A DNA stretch of 64,000 nucleotides from Arthrobacter sp. S41 (GTDB taxonomy: Bacteria > Actinomycetota > Actinomycetes > Actinomycetales > Micrococcaceae). Both the position numbers and the translations under genes were made by a program. The first letter of the stretch is position 1, and every line of letters starts with the position of its first letter. The stretch covers positions 248,001-312,000 of the forward strand of contig NZ_SIHY01000001.1 in assembly GCF_004320535.1 (NCBI RefSeq). Reading direction: 5' to 3'. Under the pieces are notes generated by a model. That model had not been told where the DNA came from. It searched no databases and worked only from the letters and a program-made list of their open reading frames with translations. Positions 34,249-42,669 of this stretch are shown here, in pieces.

Positions 34249-34321
34249 GCGCCTCTAGCTCAATTGGTAGAGCAAATGACTCTTAATCATTAGGTTTCGG
34301 GTTCAAGTCCCGAGGGGCGCA
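34249..34321 (+). tRNA. tRNA-Lys(CTT), copy 3, CCA not encoded
   Basis: The same cloverleaf and CTT anticodon as copies 1 and 2, with one base change in the D-loop (GGTAG instead of GGCAG). After the discriminator A at 34321 comes CAG, so the CCA tail must be added enzymatically. It has its own promoter and terminator. Confidence 0.96.
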
Positions 34322-34325
34322 CAGT

Positions 34326-34358
34326 AAATCCGATCTGATTCATCAGGTCGGATTTTTT
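34326..34358 (+). terminator. terminator after third tRNA-Lys
   Basis: AAATCCGATCTGA (34326-34338) pairs with TCAGGTCGGATTT (34343-34355) apart from one T-G pair, with a TTCA loop and a six-T run. Confidence 0.88.
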
Positions 34359-34386
34359 GTATACCGCGAAGAAAAGAGGTCCAGTA

Positions 34387-34878
34387 ATGAGCACTTCCGA
34401 AACAACCGCACGCCTTGCCGTTGGCGATAAGGCTCCAGAATTTACCCTGACTGACGCAGCGGGTAACTCGTTGTCCTTATCTGATTACCGCGGTAAGAAA
34501 ACCATCGTATATTTCTACCCGGCAGCTTCCACTCCAGGCTGCACTAAGCAGGCCTGCGACTTCCGTGACTCGATTGAGTCTTTGAAGTCTCTGGGCTACC
34601 AAGTTCTGGGTATCTCTCCGGACAAGGTTTCAAAGCTGGAAAAGTTCGTCGCAAACGAATCCCTAAACTTCCCAACACTCTCTGATGAGGATCACGCGGT
34701 GGCCGAGGCCTACGGCGCGTGGGGTGAAAAGAAGAACTACGGACGTGTCTACGAGGGGCTGATTCGCTCAACCATCGTTGTGGATGAAGAGGGCAATGTG
34801 GCACTCGCGCAGTACAACGTGCGTGCTGCAGGTCACGTTGCTAAGCTCCGTCGTGACTTGGGGATTGACCCAAAGTAG
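34387..34878 (+). CDS. bcp: thioredoxin-dependent thiol peroxidase (Bcp/PrxQ)
   Basis: A 163-residue peroxiredoxin reducing hydrogen and organic peroxides. The active-site segment YPAASTPGCTKQACDFRDS contains the peroxidatic and resolving cysteines five residues apart, the hallmark of atypical 2-Cys Bcp proteins; GDKAPEFTLTDAAGN is the usual N-terminal motif. ATG 34387 follows AAGAGG; the frame is open further upstream, but that would begin in the tRNA terminator. It lies between tRNA genes without obvious functional partners. Confidence 0.93.
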   Translation: MSTSETTARLAVGDKAPEFTLTDAAGNSLSLSDYRGKKTIVYFYPAASTPGCTKQACDFRDSIESLKSLGYQVLGISPDKVSKLEKFVANESLNFPTLSDEDHAVAEAYGAWGEKKNYGRVYEGLIRSTIVVDEEGNVALAQYNVRAAGHVAKLRRDLGIDPK

Positions 34879-34969
34879 GCCGCGTGACCCGCCGATTTCG
34901 TATCGGTGAAAACTTCCGCTACACTGATTGAGGTCGCCTTCGAGGATTTCGATTCTCGGTGTAGCGCTA

Positions 34970-35051
<82 letters not shown>

Positions 35052-35057
35052 CCTGAT

Positions 35058-35095
35058 AACCCTGCGGTCTGAGCAATCGGACCGCAGGGTTTTTT
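35058..35095 (+). terminator. terminator after tRNA-Leu
   Basis: AACCCTGCGGTC (35058-35069) pairs with GACCGCAGGGTT (35080-35091), followed by TTTT. Confidence 0.9.
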
Positions 35096-35193
35096 GTCTG
35101 CTTCATGGCAAGCCAGTGAAGCGTAGTATCAAAGGATCATAGGCAGCGAATAATCGTGCTGCTGGGCCGGGCAAGGGCGTAGGGGAGGGTGTT

Positions 35194-35751
35194 ATGGCAG
35201 TAGAGCGGTTGCCCACAACCTATGGGCTTGTAGAATCGGATCCAGAACAGTTATTGATTGACCGGCGGGGCATTTCCCCTTCTGATCTGGCGCAGATCGA
35301 GCGGATCATGGCCGAGATGGGCCGAATGCGGCAGGTTGAGCGCAAGATCATGCGCAGCTCGCAGCGCTATATGCAATTGAATGAGACCGACATGCGTGCG
35401 CTTCGGCAATTGATCGCCGCAAAGAATGTGGGCAGGGTTACTACACCCACTGATTTGCGCGCTTATCTCGGGATCTCCAGCGCGTCCGTGACGAAAATGA
35501 TCGACCGGCTTGAAGCCCATGGGCATGTTCGGCGCAGCCAGCATCCGACGGACCGCCGGTCGCAGTGCATCGAAGTCACCGAGCAGGCACATCTGGCTGC
35601 GCGCGAGCAGATGGGGCGGCATCATGCCAAGCGCTTTGAGGTGGCCTATTCTCTGACCCCTGAAGAACGCGAGGTCGTGATCCGTTTCCTGGCCGAGACC
35701 TCCGATGCCCTGGACAGCAGCCTGGAGCAGTCAAACCCCACGCGTTCCTAG
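35194..35751 (+). CDS. MarR-family regulator
   Basis: A 185-residue winged-helix regulator with a 50-residue N-terminal extension before the dimerisation helix. The DNA-binding part is TPTDLRAYLGISSASVTKMIDRLEAHGHV and the wing RRSQHPTDRRSQCIEVT. The wing closely resembles the one in the second MarR protein of this region (38194-38685), suggesting related ligands or a duplication. It is the first gene of the G+C-rich block after tRNA-Leu and converges on the SDR/DUF2867 gene. GGGGAGG lies five bases before ATG 35194. Confidence 0.87.
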   Translation: MAVERLPTTYGLVESDPEQLLIDRRGISPSDLAQIERIMAEMGRMRQVERKIMRSSQRYMQLNETDMRALRQLIAAKNVGRVTTPTDLRAYLGISSASVTKMIDRLEAHGHVRRSQHPTDRRSQCIEVTEQAHLAAREQMGRHHAKRFEVAYSLTPEEREVVIRFLAETSDALDSSLEQSNPTRS

Positions 35752-35757
35752 TCGCGC

Positions 35758-37230
35758 CTAGTCCCGGAAACCGCGCGGTGCCTGTTCTGCGTCCTTCGCG
35801 ATGTTGGCGATTGTCGCCGGGAAAATGACCCCGTGAAACGGGTAGACCGCCCACCAGTAGCAGCGTCCCCAGAGGCCGCGGGGAAAGAAGACCGCACGCT
35901 GGATGAGCTCAGAGTTTCCGTTGGCTTGCTGGCCGATGGAGTATTCAAGCCAGGCCTGTCCCGGAACGCGCATTTCCGCTCGTAAGCGCAACAGGCGGTC
36001 CTTCTCCAGCGCCTCGACCCGCCACCAGTCAACTACATCGCCTAGGGCCAGGGTGCTGTGCGAGCGCCGGCCTCGACGTGACCCCACGCCGCCGGCTAGT
36101 TTATCCATCAGGCCGCGCAGCCTCCAGAGACTTGGGAATGCGAAGTATGGCGAATCACCGCCGAGTCGCTGCACCACCTGGAAGAGTGCCTGCGGGGTGG
36201 CTGCCGTGCTGATCCTGCGCGTATCGGTATAGCTTTTGCGCCCAGCCCATTGTGGATCCGAGGGCAGCGGCTCGGCCGGAGCTGAAATCGGATGGGCTGT
36301 CGCCCAGGTGGTTTCCACCGCGTCCGCATGAATCTTTTCCAAGGCCAAGTGCACCGATTTGGGGTAGTCGCACAAGCCCTGCGCAGGCGGCGCAATGAGA
36401 TCGTCAATTTTTCGCGATTGCATAACGCAGTCGTGCTGCAAGGACTGGACGAGCGCGGTAGCCAAAGTGCGGGGCAGGGGCGTGACCAGATTGACCCAAT
36501 GCGAGGCCAACCGCGGGGTCAGCAGCGGAAGCGCCCAGATCCTCGGTTCGCGTAGCCCGGCCACGCGGGCATAGATTTGCATCAGCTGGGCGTAGCTGTA
36601 GGCTCGCGGTCCACCGATGTCGTAGGCGCCTTGGACGGGCGCTCCCAGTTCGGCTGCGGCCACGAGATAATGCAGGGCATCGCGAATGGCTATGGGCTGG
36701 ACCTTGTTGCGCACCCACCGTGGTGCCGGCATCACCGGCAGTACATCGCTCAGGTGCCGGATCATCTCGAAACTGGCGGATCCCGAGCCGATCACCAGTC
36801 CGGCCTGCAGGATCAGCGTGTTCACCGAAGCGGACAGGATCTCTCCTACGGCAACACGGGATTCCAAGTGCTCGCTGAGTTCTCCCGAAGGGTGCAGCCC
36901 GGAAAGGTAGACGACTTGGCCAACACCTTGCTGCAGTGCCGCCTGGGCCATGACAAAAGCGCAATTTTTCTCCTGTTCGGCGAAATTGCGGCTTCCGGAC
37001 ATGGAATGCACCAGGTAATAGACGACGTCGGCACCGGAGCAGAGCTGGGAAACGGCCTCAAGGTCCGCGAGGTCTCCTTCGATGATGTCCACCTCGGCAT
37101 GCCAGGGAACGTCGCGCAAACGCTGGGCATCGCGGGTGAAGACCTTGACCTGGTGCCCTTGGCGCAGCAGCCGCGGGACCAGCCGGCCTCCGATGTATCC
37201 GGTGGCACCGGTGACGGCGATCATGCTCAT
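35758..37230 (-). CDS. NAD(P)-binding SDR-like protein with DUF2867 domain
   Basis: A 490-residue two-domain protein. The N-terminal half is an atypical SDR/NmrA-like Rossmann domain starting MSMIAVTGATGYIGGRLVPR, with VYYLVHSMS and VVYLSGLHP strands. The C-terminal half (about residues 330-490) matches the DUF2867 type: WWRVEALEKDRLLRLRAEM and LIQRAVFFPRGLWGRCYWW. Whether it is an enzyme is unknown; reductase or epimerase action on a lipid or quinone is a guess. ATG 37230 has AAAGGAGGG upstream and overlaps the TspO-like gene by 4 bp, so the open frame continuing to 37719 is not used. Confidence 0.8.
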   Translation of the reverse strand: MSMIAVTGATGYIGGRLVPRLLRQGHQVKVFTRDAQRLRDVPWHAEVDIIEGDLADLEAVSQLCSGADVVYYLVHSMSGSRNFAEQEKNCAFVMAQAALQQGVGQVVYLSGLHPSGELSEHLESRVAVGEILSASVNTLILQAGLVIGSGSASFEMIRHLSDVLPVMPAPRWVRNKVQPIAIRDALHYLVAAAELGAPVQGAYDIGGPRAYSYAQLMQIYARVAGLREPRIWALPLLTPRLASHWVNLVTPLPRTLATALVQSLQHDCVMQSRKIDDLIAPPAQGLCDYPKSVHLALEKIHADAVETTWATAHPISAPAEPLPSDPQWAGRKSYTDTRRISTAATPQALFQVVQRLGGDSPYFAFPSLWRLRGLMDKLAGGVGSRRGRRSHSTLALGDVVDWWRVEALEKDRLLRLRAEMRVPGQAWLEYSIGQQANGNSELIQRAVFFPRGLWGRCYWWAVYPFHGVIFPATIANIAKDAEQAPRGFRD

Positions 37231-38066
37231 CGGGAGCCCTCCTTTGAACTCGATGTGCGGTGCCAGGCGATTGCGCTGGCTCCAATCAGGACTGCTGCCG
37301 CGCAGCCGAGTGCGGTGATGCCAACCAGATTCGATGCGTTGGCCCCGCCCAGGCGCCCAACGCCGATCCATAGCAGACCCCAGCAGATAGCTGCTGGAGC
37401 AAAGATGTTGCGCGCATAGAAGCTGATGGTCAGAGCAATCAGGACGGCAACAATCAAAAGCGCGACGGCCAGCTTGGGAGCCCACGCAGCATCGACGCCG
37501 AAGCCCAGCGACAACAGCCATGCCGCGGTATTGGCTATGCTGGCAACGCTTACCCATCCCAGGTAGAGGCCGAAGGTCAGCCACATGATCCAGTATTCCA
37601 GCCCCGATGATGGCGTGCCGGCACGCATGATTGCCATCATCCACGCCAGGACGGCGACGAGGCCGAAAATAATGGCAACACTGAGTCCCAACCAGCCAAG
37701 TTGCACCACGCTGATCCAAGCCGCATTGAGCAATGCCGAGAGCACGGCCGGAGTTCGCAGGGTCGCTGCCCAGGAAGAGCGCCGGCCCGATGCAGTGAGC
37801 TGGAAAATGCCGTAGACCGCCAATCCGGCGTAGATCACGCTCCAGATCGAAAATGCCGGTCCTGCCGGCGCCAGCAGTGTCGCATCAGCGCTGAGGTAGC
37901 CTCCGGCCACCTGCTGGACCGGAGTGCCGCCCAGTGCTCCGCTGCCGATGAAGGATACGACGATGGCCGTGGCCAGCGAGATTGCCGTGACCACCGACCA
38001 GGTCCATCGCGGTTCGGCAACAGGGCTGACGCCCGGCTGCAGTGCGGGTTGGTGTGAGGGTCTCAT
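37227..38066 (-). CDS. TspO/MBR-like tryptophan-rich integral membrane protein
   Basis: A 279-residue membrane protein with about eight hydrophobic segments. Hallmarks are GPAFSIWSVIYAGLAVYG and ALLNAAWISVVQLGW, which resemble the tryptophan-rich TspO/MBR fold but in a longer chain. TspO proteins bind porphyrins and other tetrapyrroles and influence carotenoid expression in some bacteria. ATG 38066 follows AGGAG. It is translationally coupled to the SDR/DUF2867 gene and diverges from the carotenoid operon over a 127-bp A+T-rich region, so the two units may be co-regulated. Confidence 0.75.
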   Translation of the reverse strand: MRPSHQPALQPGVSPVAEPRWTWSVVTAISLATAIVVSFIGSGALGGTPVQQVAGGYLSADATLLAPAGPAFSIWSVIYAGLAVYGIFQLTASGRRSSWAATLRTPAVLSALLNAAWISVVQLGWLGLSVAIIFGLVAVLAWMMAIMRAGTPSSGLEYWIMWLTFGLYLGWVSVASIANTAAWLLSLGFGVDAAWAPKLAVALLIVAVLIALTISFYARNIFAPAAICWGLLWIGVGRLGGANASNLVGITALGCAAAVLIGASAIAWHRTSSSKEGSR

Positions 38067-38193
38067 GCGTTGCTCCTAGGATCGTGGAATCTTTTTGCGG
38101 ATGCGGCTGGACAAACCTATCTCTACAAAACTATATTATTAAAACATCATGTATCTAGATAAGCTAAATATCAACATAGCGAGATAAAAAATC
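38067..38193. promoter_or_regulatory. divergent promoter region of tspO-like and crt operons
   Basis: A strikingly A+T-rich 127 bp in a G+C-rich block. It contains the perfect palindrome TATCTAGATA (38152-38161) and further TATC/GATA half-sites up to GAGATA at 38181-38186. A MarR-type CrtR protein encoded immediately downstream is the likely binder. Confidence 0.5.
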
Positions 38194-38685
38194 ATGGCAA
38201 GTGCACCTCCCTTCCGTACTTCGGAACTTTTCCGCTCTCTGATCTCACTTCAGCGAGCGCATGCACTGCGCGAAGTTCGATTACGCGCTGGCCTGAATCT
38301 GAACGACACGGATCTCAAAGCGCTGAACCTCATCCGCAGCTTGAGCGCACCCGGACCCGGCGAGCTGGCTAAGGAGCTGGGCGTTTCTACGGCCGGCATC
38401 ACCGCGGTGTTAGATCGGCTCGAGGTACGCCAAGTGATCGCGCGCCGGGAACACCCCACGGACCGGAGGCGCACTGTGATCCATGCAGGCCCTGCCTTTC
38501 CCGAGGCAACCGGCGAGGCGCTGGCGATCCTGCGCAGCCTGCACAGGTTCTGTGCGCAGCTCGATGCTCCCTCCCGACAAGCGCTGCGCACGCTGCTCGC
38601 GGAAATCCTCCTATCGCTGCAGGCCGCCAGCACTGGGCAAGACGATAATTCCACCCCACCAGATCACCGGAGCAGTGAACTATGA
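38194..38685 (+). CDS. MarR-family regulator of carotenoid operon (CrtR-like)
   Basis: A 163-residue winged-helix regulator: DLKALNLIRSL, GELAKELGVSTAGITAVLDRLEV (recognition helix), wing RREHPTDRRRTVIHA. In Corynebacterium glutamicum a MarR protein, CrtR, represses the crt operon and is released by prenyl diphosphates, but is transcribed divergently. Here the gene is the first of the operon and overlaps crtE by 4 bp, so repression would control both itself and the pathway. The gene name is left open because orthology is inferred from position and family. Confidence 0.8.
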   Translation: MASAPPFRTSELFRSLISLQRAHALREVRLRAGLNLNDTDLKALNLIRSLSAPGPGELAKELGVSTAGITAVLDRLEVRQVIARREHPTDRRRTVIHAGPAFPEATGEALAILRSLHRFCAQLDAPSRQALRTLLAEILLSLQAASTGQDDNSTPPDHRSSEL

Positions 38686-39791
38686 CAACGCATGCCAGTA
38701 CCGATCAATCTTCGCCGGCCGGCCCGCGCACGATGACCGGCGAGAAGGGGTTCATCGACGAAGTCACCCGGGCGGCCATCAGCGATCGCCTCGAGCAGAT
38801 CGGGTTGCAGGCTCAGCAGCGCAGCGCGGCGTATTCCGCGCAGGCCGCCGTGCTGTGGTCGCAGATCACCGCCCGCCTGTCCACAGGCAAGCTGATGCGC
38901 CCGGCCTTGGTCATGCTCGGCTACCGCGCCTTCTCGGGCTGCAATGAGGTCCGTGCCATCGATTTGGGCTGCGCTTTCGAGCTGCTACACAGTGCGCTGC
39001 TGATCCACGACGATGTGGTGGACAAGGACTTCGTGCGCCGCGCAGAGCCAACCATCTCGGCGCTGTACCGCGATCAAGCTCTAACCGTCGGGCGCAGCCA
39101 GGCCGAAGCGGAGCATGCCGGGAATTCGGTGGGGATCATCGCCGGTGACCTGCTGATCAGCGAGGCGATCAAGCTCGCCGCACGGGCCGCCGCTGGCACC
39201 GACAGCGAGTCCGTCGTGGAGCAGGCCTTCTTCCAGGCAATCGAGCAGGCCGGAGCAGGGGAACTGGAGGATCTGCTCTACTCCCTGGGATCGGCCCCGG
39301 CGACCACCAGCGAAGTGCTGCGCATGGAGCAGCTAAAAACCGCATCGTACTCCTTCCAGTTGCCGCTGCAAGCGGGGGCGCTCTTGGCAGGTGCAACCAT
39401 GGGCCAAGCTGAAAACATCGGCACCGTCGGCTGCCAGCTGGGGGTGGCGTACCAGGTCATCGACGATGTGCTTGGAACCTTCGGGGATCCTTCGTGCACC
39501 GGCAAATCCGTGGAGTCCGACCTGCGCGAATTCAAGAGCACGATCCTGCTGGCCCTGGCCGCCGAACAGCCTGAATTTGCCCAGATGCTCAATGGCCTCC
39601 GCTCCGGTCACGTGTCAGTCGGGCAGATCCGCCAAGAGCTGGTCGACCAGGGGACGGAGCAATTCGCCCGGCATCTGGCCCAAGCACTGTGCAGCCGCGC
39701 CACTGGATCGACGGCATTCCGCGACTTGCCCGAGGAGGCCCAGCAGCTGCTGCGCACCTGCAGCCACCTCATCCTGGAGCGACGCCGATGA
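38682..39791 (+). CDS. crtE: geranylgeranyl diphosphate synthase CrtE
   Basis: Trans-prenyltransferase building the C20 precursor GGPP from IPP and allylic diphosphates. The first aspartate-rich motif is LIHDDVVDKDF (about residues 106-116) and the second YQVIDDVLGTFGD (about residues 256-268); GKLMRPALVMLGY is the conserved N-terminal region. Length 369 residues, normal for actinobacterial CrtE. It overlaps the regulator upstream and crtB downstream by 4 bp each, a fully coupled pathway operon. The product feeds CrtB for phytoene and also CrtEb chemistry indirectly. Confidence 0.94.
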   Translation: MTTHASTDQSSPAGPRTMTGEKGFIDEVTRAAISDRLEQIGLQAQQRSAAYSAQAAVLWSQITARLSTGKLMRPALVMLGYRAFSGCNEVRAIDLGCAFELLHSALLIHDDVVDKDFVRRAEPTISALYRDQALTVGRSQAEAEHAGNSVGIIAGDLLISEAIKLAARAAAGTDSESVVEQAFFQAIEQAGAGELEDLLYSLGSAPATTSEVLRMEQLKTASYSFQLPLQAGALLAGATMGQAENIGTVGCQLGVAYQVIDDVLGTFGDPSCTGKSVESDLREFKSTILLALAAEQPEFAQMLNGLRSGHVSVGQIRQELVDQGTEQFARHLAQALCSRATGSTAFRDLPEEAQQLLRTCSHLILERRR

Positions 39792-40729
39792 ACGCCATAA
39801 AACCGCGGGAGCTCAACCCGCGCACCCCTGCCCTGCACTTGTATTCCCGCACGGCACAACGCAGCGCGCAGGTGCTGCTTCGCCAGTACTCCACCTCCTT
39901 CTCGCTGGCCTGCCGGATGCTCGACACAGCTAGCGCCACCCATATCGCCAATATCTACGCCCTGGTGCGCCTCGCCGATGAAATCGTCGACGGCGTGGCC
40001 TTCCAAGCCGGGCTCGAGCCGCGCGCGATCGCCGCGTGCCTCGATGACCTGGAAGCGGAAACGGAACGTGCCATGGAACGCGGCTACAGCACCAATCTGG
40101 TGGTGCATGCCTTTGCGCTCACCGCTCGTTCCACCAGCATCACGCAGGCGCTGACTGCCCCGTTCTTCGCCTCGATGCGGGCGGACCTGACCACCGGGCA
40201 GCACGATGCGCGCAGCCTCGAAGATTATATCTACGGCTCCGCCGAGGTGATCGGGCTGATGTGTCTTCAGGTGTTCCTGGCGATGCCCGGGGCCGTGCCG
40301 CTGGACGCGGAGCAAGCGGACCAGGCCAAACGGGCGGCCCGAAGCCTGGGCGCGGCCTTCCAGAAGGTCAATTTCCTGCGCGATTTGATGCAGGACAGCC
40401 AGGAGCTGGGACGTGCCTATTTCCCCGGCATCAACCCCGCAGCATTTAGCGAGCAGGAAAAGCAGCGCCTGGTGGCGCAGATCGAGCAGGATCTGGAAAC
40501 GGCGCGTGCTGGGCTGCCACTGCTGGCGCCCGCCGCGGCGCGTGCGGTGCGCCTGGCCCACGACCTGTTCAGGGAGTTGAACAGGCAGCTGGACAAGGCT
40601 CCGGCAAAAATGCTGCTGCGCACCAGAATCTCGGTTTCCCCCGGGCGCAAGGCGATGATCGCGGTGCGGGTGCTGCTGGGCAGGCCGGGAAAGACGCAAA
40701 CCAGTCACATCATGGAAAGGCGGCACTAG
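39788..40729 (+). CDS. crtB: phytoene synthase CrtB
   Basis: Condenses two GGPP to 15-cis-phytoene, the first C40 carotenoid. The squalene/phytoene synthase motifs are ALVRLADEIVDG (first Asp-rich, about residues 57-68) and AFQKVNFLRDLMQDSQELGRAYF (second, about residues 194-216). The true start is ATG 39788 in a 4-bp overlap with crtE, giving 313 residues. It abuts crtI with no gap. A long reverse-strand frame over it is a shadow due to codon bias. Confidence 0.94.
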   Translation: MNAIKPRELNPRTPALHLYSRTAQRSAQVLLRQYSTSFSLACRMLDTASATHIANIYALVRLADEIVDGVAFQAGLEPRAIAACLDDLEAETERAMERGYSTNLVVHAFALTARSTSITQALTAPFFASMRADLTTGQHDARSLEDYIYGSAEVIGLMCLQVFLAMPGAVPLDAEQADQAKRAARSLGAAFQKVNFLRDLMQDSQELGRAYFPGINPAAFSEQEKQRLVAQIEQDLETARAGLPLLAPAAARAVRLAHDLFRELNRQLDKAPAKMLLRTRISVSPGRKAMIAVRVLLGRPGKTQTSHIMERRH

Positions 40730-42322
40730 ATGGCCAGAGAAATTCGGGACGTGGTAGTCATCGGAGGGGGATTCTCGGGCTTGGCCAGCGCCGGTCTGCT
40801 GGCCGCGCGCGGGTGCAATGTCACCTTGCTGGAACAGCACGCCACGGTGGGCGGCCGGTCCGGCCGTATTGAGCGCGCGGGATTCCGCTTCGATACCGGG
40901 CCCTCCTGGTATCTCATGCCAGAGGTATTCGAGCATTGGTTCGAGCTCATGGGAACCAGTGTCAGCGCGCAGCTGGAGGTGCGCGAACTGGAAATCGGAT
41001 ACCGCACGTTCTTCCAGGGCCGCCAATCTCCGGTGGACGTGGGCACCGCACCGGGCATCCGCGCGCTCTTCGAATCCCTAGAACCGGGAAGCACTCCAGC
41101 GCTTGAGGATTACCTGCGCACCGCTCGCACAGGTTACGAACTGGCCCTGCAGCACTTCCTCTACGATGATTTCAGCTCGCCCCGGTCACTGCTGGACCCT
41201 CAGCTGCTGCGTCTGCTCCCACAGCTGGCCGCCTTGTTGGGCTCTAGCCTGGAAAGCTACCTAGCCAAGCGTTTCCAGAGCAATGAAATTCGCCAGTTGC
41301 TTGGCTATCCTGCCGTATTCTTGGGCTCCAGCCCGGAGCGCACCCCTGCGCTCTATCAGCTGATGAGCCACCTGGACCTGACAGATGGCGTCAAGTACCC
41401 GATGGGCGGCTTCGCTGCGGTGGCCGAGGCTATGGCAAAGGTGGCAATCCAGCATGGAGCCAGCATCACAGTAGGAGCCACCGCCACCGCGATCGAAACC
41501 ACGCCGGGCAAGCACCCGCGGGTGGCGGCGGTTCACTGGACCGATGCCACGGGGAAGCGGCAACACACCGCGGCCCAGGCAGTGATCGGGGCAGCCGATG
41601 TGCGCCATATCGACGGAAGCCTGCTGCCAGGGCACCTCCAAACTCATACGACCAAGAGTTTTGCGCGCCGGGATCCAGGCCCGAGCGCCATTCTGGTGTG
41701 CCTGGGCATCACCGGGAAACTGCCAGAACTGGAACATCACAACCTGCTTTTCAGCACGGACTGGAAAGATAATTTCGCGCGCATCCGCGACGGCCGCGAA
41801 TTGCAGCCGGAAACCAGCATTTACGTCTGCAAGCCCAGCGCCACCGACCCTTCCGTCGCGCCCGCTGATTGCGAGAATCTGTTCATTCTTGTGCCTGCTC
41901 CGGCCCTGCCAGAATGGGGGAAAGGAGGCCCGGATGGTCTCGGGGATGCCATGGTCGAGCAGATCGCGGACGCCGCCATCGACCAGCTGTCGAGCTGGGC
42001 GGGAATCTCGGATCTGCGCCAGCGGATCGTGGTGCGCCAGAGCATCGGGCCGGCGGATTTCGAACAGCAGTATGGCGCCTACCGGGGAGGGGCGTTGGGC
42101 CTGGCACATACCCTGGGCCAAAGCGCCATGCTCCGGCCCGGCAACCACAGCAAGAAGGTGCAGGGACTGCATTATGCCGGAAGTACGGTGCGCCCCGGGA
42201 TTGGCGTTCCGATGTGCTTGATCAGCGGCGAGCTGGCCGCCAAGGCAGTTCTGGGCATCACTGCCCCTGGCCCCTTGCCCGATGAGCGACGAAGCGCCAA
42301 CAGATGGGAAGCGGGACAATGA
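40730..42322 (+). CDS. crtI: phytoene desaturase CrtI
   Basis: FAD-dependent desaturase converting phytoene to lycopene by successive dehydrogenations. The FAD-binding start DVVVIGGGFSGLASAGLLAA with GGRSGR, the GPSWYLMPEVF segment and the C-terminal YAGSTVRPGIGVPMCLISG are the CrtI signatures. Length 530 residues is typical. The ATG follows the crtB stop directly, and the stop overlaps crtYe by 4 bp. The product lycopene is the substrate of the elongase CrtEb. Confidence 0.94.
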   Translation: MAREIRDVVVIGGGFSGLASAGLLAARGCNVTLLEQHATVGGRSGRIERAGFRFDTGPSWYLMPEVFEHWFELMGTSVSAQLEVRELEIGYRTFFQGRQSPVDVGTAPGIRALFESLEPGSTPALEDYLRTARTGYELALQHFLYDDFSSPRSLLDPQLLRLLPQLAALLGSSLESYLAKRFQSNEIRQLLGYPAVFLGSSPERTPALYQLMSHLDLTDGVKYPMGGFAAVAEAMAKVAIQHGASITVGATATAIETTPGKHPRVAAVHWTDATGKRQHTAAQAVIGAADVRHIDGSLLPGHLQTHTTKSFARRDPGPSAILVCLGITGKLPELEHHNLLFSTDWKDNFARIRDGRELQPETSIYVCKPSATDPSVAPADCENLFILVPAPALPEWGKGGPDGLGDAMVEQIADAAIDQLSSWAGISDLRQRIVVRQSIGPADFEQQYGAYRGGALGLAHTLGQSAMLRPGNHSKKVQGLHYAGSTVRPGIGVPMCLISGELAAKAVLGITAPGPLPDERRSANRWEAGQ

Positions 42323-42669
42323 TCTATCTGGGTATTCTTCTCGGACTGCTCGGGTGCATGGCGCTATTGGATGCCAAATGGAAGCTCTTTGTCTTCCGCC
42401 ACCCGCTGCGCGGGCTCGCGGTCCTAGCCTTGGGGACGGGATTTTTTGTGTTCTGGGATGTCCTTGCCATCGGGCAAGGGATCTTCCTGCATGAGCCATC
42501 GAAGCTGATGACCGGGATCATGGTCGGCGAGCAGTTTCCGTTGGAAGAAGTCTTTTTCCTGGTCTTCCTGTGCTATTGCGCGATGATTTTAGTCACCGGA
42601 GCGCAAGCGCTGAACCAGGTCCGGGCGCGGCGATGCCGTGCAAGCTCAGAGCTAAGGGGAAGGCGATGA
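42319..42669 (+). CDS. crtYe: C50 carotenoid epsilon-cyclase subunit CrtYe
   Basis: A 116-residue membrane protein with three hydrophobic helices, one half of the heterodimeric lycopene-type cyclase family. The conserved MTGIMVGEQFPLEEVFFLVFLCY motif contains the acidic PLEE pair needed for cyclisation; FWDVLAIGQGIF precedes it. With CrtYf it closes the epsilon rings of flavuxanthin-type C50 chains. The start ATG 42319 overlaps crtI by 4 bp; the frame's earlier ATG 42304 would begin inside crtI and is less likely. It overlaps crtYf by 4 bp. Confidence 0.88.
   Translation: MIYLGILLGLLGCMALLDAKWKLFVFRHPLRGLAVLALGTGFFVFWDVLAIGQGIFLHEPSKLMTGIMVGEQFPLEEVFFLVFLCYCAMILVTGAQALNQVRARRCRASSELRGRR

Noticed and set aside
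37231-37719. N-terminal extension of the SDR/DUF2867 frame
   Set aside because: Overlaps the TspO-like gene; the Rossmann motif begins right after ATG 37230, which has a strong ribosome-binding site.
39608-41026. Long reverse-strand open frame (472 codons) across crtB/crtI
   Set aside because: Lies antisense to two well-identified enzymes; no domain, low-complexity composition and no start site. A product of high-G+C codon bias.
41261-42499. Long reverse-strand open frame over crtI and crtYe
   Set aside because: Shadow of crtI codons; no recognisable motif and incompatible with the coupled crt operon.
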